From SIG607 sp045586405 (GTDB taxonomy: Bacteria; Bacillota; Clostridia; Oscillospirales; Acutalibacteraceae), in contig JAZNAG010000082.1 in assembly GCA_045586405.1 (NCBI GenBank), forward strand, positions 1 through 39,446: a stretch of DNA of 39,446 nt. The letters run 5' to 3'. Made by a program: the position numbers and the translations under genes. This document shows positions 1-7,052 of the stretch, in pieces. Numbering within the stretch: position 1 is the first letter of the stretch; every line of letters starts with the position of its first letter. The notes beneath the pieces are model-generated. The model saw nothing but the letters and a program-made list of their open reading frames with translations, was not told the DNA's origin and ran no database searches.

Positions 1-144
1 CCGACAAAAGAGTTTTGGGAACTGCTTGAAGCACTCTATGAAGTCCATAAAGGTTTTAAGGCGTGTGCCAAGTATGAGCCGTCAGCACTAAATATCTGCA
101 AAGAAATTGAGTGTCTTATCCTCGATTTACAGGAGGTGGGATGA
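1..144 (+). CDS. C-terminal end of a mobile-element accessory protein (partial)
   Basis: Reading frame 1 is open from the first base to a TGA at 142-144, giving the last 47 residues of a protein that starts outside the window. The tail is helical and charged, beginning PTKEFWELLEALYEV and ending ECLILDLQEVG. It lies directly upstream of the relaxase, whose start overlaps its stop (TGATG), so the two are probably translationally coupled. In elements of this kind the gene before the relaxase often encodes a small MobC-like relaxosome protein. That identity is inferred from position only; I do not recognise the sequence itself. Confidence 0.6.
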   Translation, partial: PTKEFWELLEALYEVHKGFKACAKYEPSALNICKEIECLILDLQEVG

Positions 145-1505
145 TGGCTACTACGAGTTTATGGCATATTGAAGGTCGGTTAAAAGACCTTATTGCCTAT
201 GTAGAAAATCCCGAAAAGACAGTAGCAAATAATTCGAGCTTACAACCGCTATGGGAGGTTATGTCTTACGTTAGCCGCCCCGAAGCCACCGAACAAGGCG
301 AATATGTTTCCACTATAAACTGCTTAAAGGAAATTGCCTTACAACAGATGATTCTAACCAAGAAGCAGTACGGCAAGGAGAACGGATATATCGCTTGGCA
401 TGGTTATCAGAGTTTTAAGCCGGACGAGGTTACGGCAAAAGAAGCACACGAAATCGGGTTGCAGACGGCAAGAGAAATGTGGGGTGATCGGTATCAAATA
501 ATTGTTACCACCCACCTTGACAAAGACCATCTGCACAACCATTTCTGTTTTAATTCCGTATCCTTCATTGACGGCGGAAAGTATGACTATTCCAAAACGG
601 AGCAACGAAAGCTCCGTAGTGTGTCAGACCGTATTTGTGCGGAACACGGATTATCGGTAATAAAAAATCCGCACAAAGCACCGACAAGGCAAGTGTGGCT
701 TGATGAAAAAAGCGGTAAACCTACCCGTTACAATGTGTACCGTGAGGACGTGCGAGAAGCCATTGATTACAGTCGAAGGCCTAAATATATCGAAGAATAT
801 TTACAGAGAAAAGGATATATTACCGACTTTACGGGTAAACATTGGAAGATACGATTACCGCAATACGAACACTTTACAAGGTTGGATACGCTCGATGAAA
901 GATGGACTCCCGAAAGCCTAAAATGGTCGGTTGGCAGATATGCTTCTTTTGGTAGCAGACGGGCATATATATCCTATCCGAAGGATATGCCGCAGGACTT
1001 AAAGGATTGGTTTCAGCCATTCCACCGTACAAGCCATATTTACCGCTTGTATCTACACTACTGTTATCTGCTCGGATACTTGCCGAAAAACACCGACTAC
1101 AAACCCACAAGTCCCTATCTCAAAGAGGATTTAAAGAAGCTCGATGAAATTTCCGAGCAAGTGCGATATATGGGTAAATACCATATCGAAACCTTTGATG
1201 ATCTATATGCAGATAGAGCAAAGATCGAAAACGATATGAATAGGCTCATAGAAGTTCGTACCAAACTGCAAAACAAAATCCGCAGAGCAACATCTGTCGA
1301 AAAAGAAACCTTGCGAGAAGAAAAAGCAGGTGTTACTGCTCGGATAATGGAACTGCGGAAACAACTGAAAATGAACAAAGCCATTGAAGAACGCTCCGTT
1401 AAAATTCAAGAGAAGACGGATATGTTCTTTGCTAACGAAATTGTGGCTCAAAAAGTTAAAGAACAAAAAATCAGAGAACGACAGAAAGGAGGTTGGGAGC
1501 GATGA
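144..1505 (+). CDS. MobP-type relaxase / mobilization nuclease
   Basis: This protein of about 453 residues is the nicking enzyme that would cut the element's oriT and pilot the single strand during conjugative transfer. The N-terminus (MATTSLWHIEGRL, then YVENPEKT) is typical of relaxases in Clostridia transposons. The metal-binding histidine cluster THLDKDHLHNHF lies at residues 123-134, and the Tyr at about 19 is a candidate nucleophile. The C-terminal third (about 330-450) is a Lys/Glu-rich, probably coiled-coil region. I chose ATG 144 because AGGAGG at 131-136 sits 7 bases upstream; ATG 141 is a possible alternative. The length matches a complete relaxase without frameshift. It overlaps the next gene by ATGA, indicating coupling with the ParB-like gene. 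No conjugation pore genes are in the window, so mobilisable versus self-transmissible cannot be decided. Confidence 0.9.
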   Translation: MATTSLWHIEGRLKDLIAYVENPEKTVANNSSLQPLWEVMSYVSRPEATEQGEYVSTINCLKEIALQQMILTKKQYGKENGYIAWHGYQSFKPDEVTAKEAHEIGLQTAREMWGDRYQIIVTTHLDKDHLHNHFCFNSVSFIDGGKYDYSKTEQRKLRSVSDRICAEHGLSVIKNPHKAPTRQVWLDEKSGKPTRYNVYREDVREAIDYSRRPKYIEEYLQRKGYITDFTGKHWKIRLPQYEHFTRLDTLDERWTPESLKWSVGRYASFGSRRAYISYPKDMPQDLKDWFQPFHRTSHIYRLYLHYCYLLGYLPKNTDYKPTSPYLKEDLKKLDEISEQVRYMGKYHIETFDDLYADRAKIENDMNRLIEVRTKLQNKIRRATSVEKETLREEKAGVTARIMELRKQLKMNKAIEERSVKIQEKTDMFFANEIVAQKVKEQKIRERQKGGWER

Positions 1506-2398
1506 CAAAATATGAAATCCCAATCGAAAGCAAAAAGAAAAAGTCCGCCCGTATCCCCATAAATAAATTGCACGATTTTGACGGTCATCCGTTCAAAGTT
1601 ACAGACAATGAGGATATGGACAAACTTGTGGAAAGTATTAAATCGCAAGGTATCATCAATCCTTTAATTGTTAGGTTAAAAGATAATGCTACCGATGAAT
1701 ACGAAGTAATATCGGGACACCGAAGATTACACGCAAGTAAAAGGGCGGGACTAACAGAAGTACCCGCCTTAATTTATCCCTATACCAAAACCGAAGCAGC
1801 GATTGCCGTTGTGGACAGTAATCTACACCGAGAACGGATATTGCCGAGTGAAAAAGCCTTTGCTTACAAAATGAAGATGGAGGCGTTGAAAGAACAAGGC
1901 AAACGAACCGATTTAACCTCGTCGCAAGTTGCGACAAAGTCGGATACTGCTACCGAGATCGGTAAAGCGGCAAACGAAAGCCGTGACCAAGTGTTTCGGT
2001 ATATCCGATTAACCAATCTTATCCCCGAACTGTTACAGCTTGTTGATGAGGAACGAATCGCACTTACTCCCGCTGTGGAGCTATCCTATCTAACCGAGCA
2101 GGAGCAGTACGATTTATTAAGCACCATTGAGAGCGAGGACTGCACTCCGTCACTCTCGCAGTCAATACGGCTAAAGAAATTATCCCAAGCAGGTCAGCTC
2201 AATGCGGATAAGATCTTCGCCGTTATGAGTGAAGAAAAGGCAAACCAAAAGGAACGTATCAGTTTTCCTTTTGAAGATGTCCGCCGCTTCTTCCCTAAGA
2301 GTTATACCCAAAAAGATGTATATAATGCAATCTTAAAGCTCATTGGCGAAGATTATCAGCGCCGTGAGCGAGCAAGAAAAAATCGAGATGAAAGGTAA
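1502..2398 (+). CDS. ParB/Spo0J-like nuclease-domain protein of mobile element
   Basis: This 298-residue protein has a ParB N-terminal domain at about residues 20-105. It includes LVESIKSQGIINPLIV and the conserved GHRRLHASK box (72-80), which in ParB proteins binds CTP. A helix-turn-helix region follows at about 110-180, and the C-terminus is basic. Family members bind DNA at parS-like sites for partitioning or act as regulators on plasmids and integrative elements. Its place between relaxase and recombinase suggests maintenance or control of the excised circle, but no ParA partner or binding site is visible. The ATG overlaps the relaxase stop, and AAAGGAGG lies 9 bases upstream. Confidence 0.85.
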   Translation: MTKYEIPIESKKKKSARIPINKLHDFDGHPFKVTDNEDMDKLVESIKSQGIINPLIVRLKDNATDEYEVISGHRRLHASKRAGLTEVPALIYPYTKTEAAIAVVDSNLHRERILPSEKAFAYKMKMEALKEQGKRTDLTSSQVATKSDTATEIGKAANESRDQVFRYIRLTNLIPELLQLVDEERIALTPAVELSYLTEQEQYDLLSTIESEDCTPSLSQSIRLKKLSQAGQLNADKIFAVMSEEKANQKERISFPFEDVRRFFPKSYTQKDVYNAILKLIGEDYQRRERARKNRDER

Positions 2399-2407
2399 GA
2401 AAAGAAT

Positions 2408-2635
2408 ATGAAAATTATATGTGGTCTTGCACAGCAAGAAAATGAGTATGTGATAAATGGAGTCAAGTATATCGTCGGTTCATCGTTTATGACTTCTAAA
2501 GTTAAAAGCCACCCGACAATTACCGACCGTTTCAAAAGAATTGTAACAAGTGATTTCGTACCTTTGACGGACGAATCCCCACCGAGTAAAATGGCAGTAG
2601 AATATGTGTGTTCGACTGCCGGAAAGGAGGACTAA
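2408..2635 (+). CDS. Small conserved mobile-element protein, function unknown
   Basis: This is a 75-residue protein starting MKIICGLAQQENEYVINGVKYIVGSSF. The central segment (TITDRFKRIVTSDFVPL) is followed by a short polar tail. I recall similar short proteins just upstream of serine recombinases in related Clostridia elements, but I know of no assigned function. There is no membrane segment, signal peptide or recognisable DNA-binding motif. It starts 9 bases after the ParB-like gene and ends at the base before the recombinase ATG, so it is almost certainly co-expressed. A role as excision accessory factor is possible from position only. Confidence 0.75.
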   Translation: MKIICGLAQQENEYVINGVKYIVGSSFMTSKVKSHPTITDRFKRIVTSDFVPLTDESPPSKMAVEYVCSTAGKED

Positions 2636-4330
2636 ATGCAGTCGAAGAAAAAAGATAATGTCGGCATAACCGCTTTATACTGCCGACTATCCCGTGATGA
2701 CGGAACAGATAACGATAGTAACTCTATCGTGAATCAAAAGAATCTGTTGCAGAAATACGCAAAGGAACACGGATTCTCCAGCACTCGCAATTATGTGGAT
2801 GACGGCTATACGGGAACAAACTTTAACCGCCCCGGCTTTCAAAAACTGCTTGAGGATATTGAAATGGGATATGTAAGCGTGATTATCGTAAAGGATATGT
2901 CCCGACTCGGCAGAGATTATCTGCAAGTGGGATATTACACCGACACTTACTTTCCCGACAGAAATATCCGCTTCATAGCAGTTAATGACTGTGTGGATAG
3001 TGCAGATGGCGAAAACGAGCTTGCACCGTTTCGTAACGTTATGAACGAAATGTATGCAAGAGATATTAGCCGTAAGGTCAGAAGCTCTCACAGACTTCGT
3101 GGCAACGCAGGAGAGCCGTTATCTCAGCCACCTTATGGGTACTTGAAATCGCCTGAAAACAAAAAGAAGTGGATTATAGATCCCGAAGCAGCACAAGTGG
3201 TGCAAGATATATTCCGTATGTGCTTGGAGGGTAAAGGCAATGAAACTATTGCCCGAATTCTGCAAGAGCGAAAAGTGTTAATCCCGATGGCTTATTGGAG
3301 AGAAAAAGGTCTTGGCAGAGGTGGGAAGAAAGTGCAACCCGATCCGTACAAATGGTGTAAAACCACCATAGCCAAGATACTTGCACAGCAGGAATACTGT
3401 GGTGATGTAATCAACTTCAAAACCTATTCAAAGTCATTCAAGAACAAAGCTCGTTTGCCTAATCCCGAAGAGAATTGGGCGGTATTCAAGAATGTTCACG
3501 AACCGATAATAGACCGTGAAACCTTTGAGGCGGTACAGAAGCTCACCAAGAAAACCAAACGCCGAGCACCGAAAGCGGACAACGCCGAAAAGAATATGTT
3601 TTGTGATTTGCTCTACTGTGCCGATTGCGGTAGCAAGTTGTGGTCGCACGTAAACACCATAAACAAGGATATTCAGTATTTCAGTTGCTCCAACTACAAG
3701 GTGGATACAAGAGGTACTTGTGAGTCAAGGCATTATATCCGAGCCGATGCCATTGAGCAAGTGGTAATGCTTGAACTAAAGCGAATGGCTATGTTCTTAC
3801 AGAGCGACGAGGAAGCCTTTGCTGACTTACTTGCTCAAAAGACACAAAAGGATATTATCAATGAGCAAAAAGCCTTACAAGGCGAACTGCAACGCTGTAC
3901 AGCACGAAACCAAAAGGTTGCCGAGCTTTACGAAAAGCTCTATGAGGATAATGTTTCGGGCAAGGTAACGGATGAATGGTTTATGCAGTTATCCCACAAA
4001 TATGAAGTGGAGCGTATGGAACTGAAAACCAAGATTGCATCCCTAAACGAGAGGATAAACAATCTTGGTACTATGCAACAAAATAAAGAAAGCATCATTA
4101 GCGCAATCCGAAGATTTATGGAAATGCAAAAGCTGACTGCACCGCTTCTTCGGGAACTTATCGATGAGATAACGGTTTATGAAACCGAAGGCGTTGGTAA
4201 AAATCGCAGTCAAAGGATTATGATTCATTACAAATTCATTGGGTATATTGAAATACCCGAATGCGGAAGTAATTACAAGGCAGATACACGAAAAGGTGTA
4301 GCCGTCGAGTATATTACCAAATCCGCATAA
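2636..4330 (+). CDS. Large serine recombinase (TnpX/TndX-like)
   Basis: This 564-residue site-specific recombinase would integrate and excise the element. The resolvase domain (about 10-155) has YCRLSRDD with the catalytic Ser at 19, the SRLGRD motif at 89-94 and the DISRKVRS helix. A recombinase domain follows (about 165-300). A zinc-ribbon with Cys at about 328, 331, 351 and 362 follows, then a Gln/Glu-rich coiled coil (about 405-480) typical of large serine integrases. The length is within the family range and all visible catalytic residues are present, so it should be active. AAAGGAGG lies 5 bases before the ATG. It is the last gene of the element, followed by hairpins and a tRNA gene. 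I could not define the element end or a core dinucleotide, because only one end is in the window. Confidence 0.93.
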   Translation: MQSKKKDNVGITALYCRLSRDDGTDNDSNSIVNQKNLLQKYAKEHGFSSTRNYVDDGYTGTNFNRPGFQKLLEDIEMGYVSVIIVKDMSRLGRDYLQVGYYTDTYFPDRNIRFIAVNDCVDSADGENELAPFRNVMNEMYARDISRKVRSSHRLRGNAGEPLSQPPYGYLKSPENKKKWIIDPEAAQVVQDIFRMCLEGKGNETIARILQERKVLIPMAYWREKGLGRGGKKVQPDPYKWCKTTIAKILAQQEYCGDVINFKTYSKSFKNKARLPNPEENWAVFKNVHEPIIDRETFEAVQKLTKKTKRRAPKADNAEKNMFCDLLYCADCGSKLWSHVNTINKDIQYFSCSNYKVDTRGTCESRHYIRADAIEQVVMLELKRMAMFLQSDEEAFADLLAQKTQKDIINEQKALQGELQRCTARNQKVAELYEKLYEDNVSGKVTDEWFMQLSHKYEVERMELKTKIASLNERINNLGTMQQNKESIISAIRRFMEMQKLTAPLLRELIDEITVYETEGVGKNRSQRIMIHYKFIGYIEIPECGSNYKADTRKGVAVEYITKSA

Positions 4331-4337
4331 AACAAAA

Positions 4338-4361
4338 GAGCAGGCTTTAAAACCTGCTCCG
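4338..4361 (-). terminator. Hairpin after the recombinase, best read as a minus-strand terminator
   Basis: The arms GAGCAGGCTTT and AAAACCTGCTC form a hairpin just after the recombinase stop. No T-run follows on the plus strand. On the minus strand the hairpin is followed by TTTTGTTTT, so it looks like an intrinsic terminator for transcription coming leftward from the tRNA side. It may instead mark the mRNA end of the recombinase without a U-tract. Confidence 0.5.
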
Positions 4362-4387
4362 TACATAACGAAGAAACTCGAAATTAC

Positions 4388-4433
4388 AAAAAAATCGAGT
4401 GTCCATAACTCAAATCCGTTATGAACACTCGAT
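4388..4433 (-). terminator. Intrinsic terminator of tRNA-Leu
   Basis: On the minus strand the arms ATCGAGTGT and ACACTCGAT (9 bp) are extended by CATAAC/GTTATG after one mismatch, with an 8-base loop. Seven T residues follow (complement of 4388-4394). The hairpin starts one base past the encoded CCA end of tRNA-Leu, so it is the tRNA's own terminator. Confidence 0.85.
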
Positions 4434-4434
4434 A

Positions 4435-4517
4435 TGGTGCGGGTGACAGGACTTGAACCTGCACGGTGATCCGCTAGCTCCTAAGGCTAGTGCGTCTGCC
4501 AATTCCGCCACACCCGC
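4435..4517 (-). tRNA. tRNA-Leu (anticodon UAG)
   Basis: Read on the minus strand, this 83-base sequence folds as a class II tRNA. The acceptor is GCGGGTG paired with CACCCGC, the discriminator is A, and CCA is encoded. The anticodon stem CTAGC/GCTAG encloses loop CTTAGGA with anticodon TAG, and there is a long variable arm (CGGATCACCG) and a TTCAAGT T-loop. It decodes CUA/CUN leucine codons. It is intact and lies next to the right end of the mobile element, transcribed toward it. Confidence 0.97.
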
Positions 4518-4541
4518 ATATTTTTTTTATTTTGCTAATAC

Positions 4542-4570
4542 ATTTTATAATAGAAAACTTATTATGTCAA
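4542..4570 (-). promoter_or_regulatory. Promoter of tRNA-Leu
   Basis: On the minus strand, TTGACA (complement of 4565-4570) and TAAAAT (complement of 4542-4547) are separated by exactly 17 bases. This sigma-A-type promoter lies about 25 bases before the tRNA 5' end. Confidence 0.8.
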
Positions 4571-4580
4571 GAATTACTCG

Positions 4581-4609
4581 TTGATTTTATAGCAAAGATG
4601 TGATATAAT
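4581..4609 (+). promoter_or_regulatory. Promoter of the cytidylate-kinase-like gene
   Basis: TTGATT (4581-4586) and TATAAT (4604-4609) are spaced by 17 bases, about 60 bases before the start codon. It is divergent from the tRNA-Leu promoter, with about 10 bases between the two -35 boxes. Confidence 0.75.
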
Positions 4610-4669
4610 AACAAAAAAAGTAAATTATATTTTGTTTTTTTATATATTGTATACAAAAAGGGGTTACTT

Positions 4670-5296
4670 ATGGGCAACAACAACTTTATAATTACTATTG
4701 GCAGAGAGTTCGGCAGCGGCGGTCACGCCATTGCAAAAATGTTAGCAGAGGATTTAGGCATAAAGCTGTATGATGAAGAGCTTCTTGATCTTGCGGCAAA
4801 GAAAAGCGGACTCAGTACCGATATATTAAAGGAATACGACGAAAAACCTACAAACAGTTTTTTGTATTCACTATCCATTGGCGCGTATACCTATGATAAC
4901 ATTTTGAGCGGTGTACATAATTTGCCTCTTGTAGATAAGGTTTTTGCGGCTCAGTCGAAAATAATAAAAGAAATTGCCGAAAGTGAGTCTTGTGTTATAG
5001 TAGGACGATGCGCCGACAGCATACTAAAGGATAATGAAAATCTGCTAAAGGTATTTATTTATGCGGATATAGATTTTCGTGCCAAGCGCATTATGGAACA
5101 CGAGAATATATCTTATGACAAGGCTGTTGACACGGTGCGTAAGTCTGATAAAAAGAGAGCCAGTTATCATAACTATTTTGCCGATAGCAAATGGGGCGAT
5201 GCTTCGTCGTATGATTTATGCATTAACAGCGAAATGGGATTTGAAAATGTTGTTCACCTGATTAAATACTGTGTTAAAGAACATATCCACGGATAA
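4670..5296 (+). CDS. Cytidylate-kinase-like family protein
   Basis: This 208-residue P-loop protein has ITIGREFGSGGHAIAKMLAEDL at the N-terminus; the nucleotide-binding loop GREFGSGG is at residues 11-18. It is followed by LYDEELLDLAAKKSG, characteristic of the cytidylate kinase-like family common in Clostridia and distinct from canonical Cmk. VIVGRCADSIL (about 110-120) and an Arg-containing lid region (FRAKRIMEHENIS) support a nucleoside or nucleotide kinase fold. The true substrate is not known. It has its own promoter, an AAGGGG site upstream and a terminator after it, so it appears monocistronic. Confidence 0.85.
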   Translation: MGNNNFIITIGREFGSGGHAIAKMLAEDLGIKLYDEELLDLAAKKSGLSTDILKEYDEKPTNSFLYSLSIGAYTYDNILSGVHNLPLVDKVFAAQSKIIKEIAESESCVIVGRCADSILKDNENLLKVFIYADIDFRAKRIMEHENISYDKAVDTVRKSDKKRASYHNYFADSKWGDASSYDLCINSEMGFENVVHLIKYCVKEHIHG

Positions 5297-5301
5297 ACAA
5301 A

Positions 5302-5344
5302 AACCTGCTTTTTCCATAATATATATGGAAGGGCAGGTTTTTTT
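5302..5344 (+). terminator. Intrinsic terminator ending directly at the yunB start codon
   Basis: AACCTGC (5302-5308) pairs with GCAGGTT (5333-5339). The stem extends through TTCCATA/TATGGAA with one bulged T, and T5338-5344 follow. It ends the cytidylate-kinase-like transcript. The last T abuts the yunB ATG, and the 3' arm GGAAGGGCAGG is also the only plausible Shine-Dalgarno for yunB. Confidence 0.85.
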
Positions 5345-6019
5345 ATGCGAAAAAGGAGTAAATTTTTACGTCTTTTAATAATATTTATTTTAGTGACAGC
5401 GATACTTTTTTGTGCCGTTTTAGCGCTTGACCGCCGTATGCGCAGAGTTATATGTGATTATAGTGCTTCGGTAGGGGAAACGGTTATGATACATACCGTT
5501 GACCAAGTTATAAGCGATTTGTTTTATGAAGAAAACATAAAATATTCTGATATTGTAACCTTAAGCAGAGACGAGCAGGGAAATGTAACCTCTCTTGAGG
5601 TATCAGCACCTAAAATAAACTATATTAAATCGAAAATATCGGTTAATGTAGCAGAACAAATAGCAAAACAAGAAAAATATGATTTACTGATACCTGTGGG
5701 CACAATAATAGGTAATGAATATACAATAGGCAGAGGGCCTGACGTTAAATTTAAAATGCAGATAACCACTACGGTAATTGCTGATTTTGAAAGCAAATTT
5801 TATAGTGCGGGTATAAATCAGGTGCTTCATCAGATACATATTAAAGTGAAGATGAACGGGCACACGGTAGTGCCCTGGTATCGTTCTGCTTTCAGTGCCG
5901 AAACCAGCGTTATTGCTGCACAGACCGTAATTGTGGGAATGACACCAGACGCATATACAAATGTTATAGAAGCGGGAAGCGACGCTACTCAGGATATATT
6001 TGATTTTGGTGCTTATTGA
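5345..6019 (+). CDS. yunB: Sporulation protein YunB
   Basis: This 224-residue membrane-anchored protein has a basic N-terminus and one transmembrane segment (about residues 9-27, FLRLLIIFILVTAILFC). A larger domain on the far side of the membrane follows, with DRRMRRVICDYSAS, IPVGTIIGNEYTIGRGPDVKFKM and HQIHIKVKMNGHTVVPW, matching the YunB family. In Bacillus subtilis yunB is expressed in the mother cell and contributes to spore formation; its molecular role is unclear. The start codon immediately follows a terminator U-tract, which is unusual. The gene converges on the Nudix gene with only 6 bases between stops. Confidence 0.88.
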   Translation: MRKRSKFLRLLIIFILVTAILFCAVLALDRRMRRVICDYSASVGETVMIHTVDQVISDLFYEENIKYSDIVTLSRDEQGNVTSLEVSAPKINYIKSKISVNVAEQIAKQEKYDLLIPVGTIIGNEYTIGRGPDVKFKMQITTTVIADFESKFYSAGINQVLHQIHIKVKMNGHTVVPWYRSAFSAETSVIAAQTVIVGMTPDAYTNVIEAGSDATQDIFDFGAY

Positions 6020-6025
6020 TTTCTA

Positions 6026-6487
6026 TCAAAAAATATGCTTAATGTTTTTGTTGCCTATATTTTCTATGACTTCTGCAATATTTAGTGGCTTTACGTTAAG
6101 CGAGGCAATTTTGTCAAGGGGCACCCACTCAAAAACGTCGTCGCCGTTCTTAAGGCTATTAAATGAGTCGCACATTAAAAGTTTTTTATCAAGAATGGTA
6201 ACCTTATAATAAAAGCATATTTCGTGACAGGGAGTATTTTTGACTAAAGTGAAATTCTCGAAAACGAAATTAAGCTGACTTACAAGAACAACACCGCCGA
6301 TTTCGTCGGTAAATTTTCTCACAAGGGCATCCTTTGAATTTTCATTAAAGGAAATATTTCCACCGGGGAAAGAGTAGGTGTTGTTTTTACCTTTTTTAAG
6401 AAGTATACGGTTGTTGCAAAGACAAATACCTAAAGCCTTAAGGCCAAAGATATTGTCGTCAACCTTTAATAAAATTTCTTTTTTCAT
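6026..6487 (-). CDS. Nudix hydrolase-family protein
   Basis: This 153-residue protein has a Nudix box at about residues 42-65. It fits G-x5-E-x7-R-x3-DE-x-G (from GGNISFNENSK through VRKFTDEIGG), with the usual EE pair as DE. Nudix enzymes cleave nucleoside diphosphates linked to another group. The substrate cannot be told here, and the divergent box (K for E after the Arg) may mean altered activity. It lies 6 bases downstream of the ACT-domain gene on the same strand with no clear Shine-Dalgarno (upstream bases are A/T-rich), so it likely depends on translational coupling. Homologues near YunB are sometimes annotated as 8-oxo-dGTP-type hydrolases; I do not claim that. Confidence 0.85.
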   Translation of the reverse strand: MKKEILLKVDDNIFGLKALGICLCNNRILLKKGKNNTYSFPGGNISFNENSKDALVRKFTDEIGGVVLVSQLNFVFENFTLVKNTPCHEICFYYKVTILDKKLLMCDSFNSLKNGDDVFEWVPLDKIASLNVKPLNIAEVIENIGNKNIKHIF

Positions 6488-6493
6488 AATTTT

Positions 6494-6925
6494 TTACACA
6501 AGTTTTACAGATAAAACACCGTCAATTTTTTTAAGGCTGTATAAAAGTTCGTCAATGGTTATTAGGGAGTTATCGGTGTTGACTGTCAGAGTCACCGCTG
6601 CGGTTTCGTCAACAGGATGGTTCTGATTTATTGTCAGAATATTAACGCCCTTTTGGTATAATTTTGCAGTAAGTGCAGAAAATACACCTGCACGGTCGCA
6701 AAGAACGGCGCTTATACAGATATTGTTCTTTTGGTTTTGTGCGCTGTATACAAACACTTGGTCTTTATATTTGTAGAAAGCACTTCTTGAAATACCAACC
6801 TTGGCAACAGCCTGACTGACATTAGAACAAGTACCGCTTTGCAATAATTCTTTTGCATCGATTACCTTTGAGAAAACTTCAGGGAGTGCCGAAGCTTTAA
6901 CAACAAACATATCATAATCTTTCAA
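6494..6925 (-). CDS. ACT-domain protein, PheB/UPF0735 family
   Basis: This protein of about 143 residues has two parts. The N-terminal segment VVKASALPEVFSKVIDAKELL then VSQAVAKVGISRSAFYKYKDQVFVY is a helix-turn-helix-like region typical of UPF0735/PheB. The C-terminal ACT domain runs ISAVLCDRAGVFSALTAKL to VTLTVNTDN. ACT domains usually bind amino acids; the Bacillus relative PheB lies beside phenylalanine biosynthesis, but its function is unproven. I chose TTG 6925 because GGGTGGTGG lies about 7 bases upstream. A longer TTG start at 6949 has no site, and ATG 6910 is possible. It is first of a two-gene minus-strand operon with the Nudix gene. Confidence 0.85.
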   Translation of the reverse strand: MKDYDMFVVKASALPEVFSKVIDAKELLQSGTCSNVSQAVAKVGISRSAFYKYKDQVFVYSAQNQKNNICISAVLCDRAGVFSALTAKLYQKGVNILTINQNHPVDETAAVTLTVNTDNSLITIDELLYSLKKIDGVLSVKLV

Positions 6926-6957
6926 AATATGTCCACCACCCGTAAACAATTTTTTTA

Positions 6958-6986
6958 ATTATAATACATTTATCTTTAAAAATCAA
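6958..6986 (-). promoter_or_regulatory. Promoter of the ACT-domain/Nudix operon
   Basis: On the minus strand, TTGATT (complement of 6981-6986) and TATAAT (complement of 6958-6963) are 17 bases apart. They lie about 33 bases before the proposed TTG start. Confidence 0.75.
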
Positions 6987-7052
6987 TACAGAAAAGAGGA
7001 AGGCAGTACGGATAACGAAAAAAAGAAAAAATTTCTTATATATGTAGCTTTT

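Noticed and set aside
4435..4517. tRNA-Leu as the attachment site of the mobile element
   Set aside because: The tRNA is intact with its own terminator beyond the CCA. I found no repeat of its 3' end in the element part visible here, and large serine recombinases of this type do not usually use tRNA genes.
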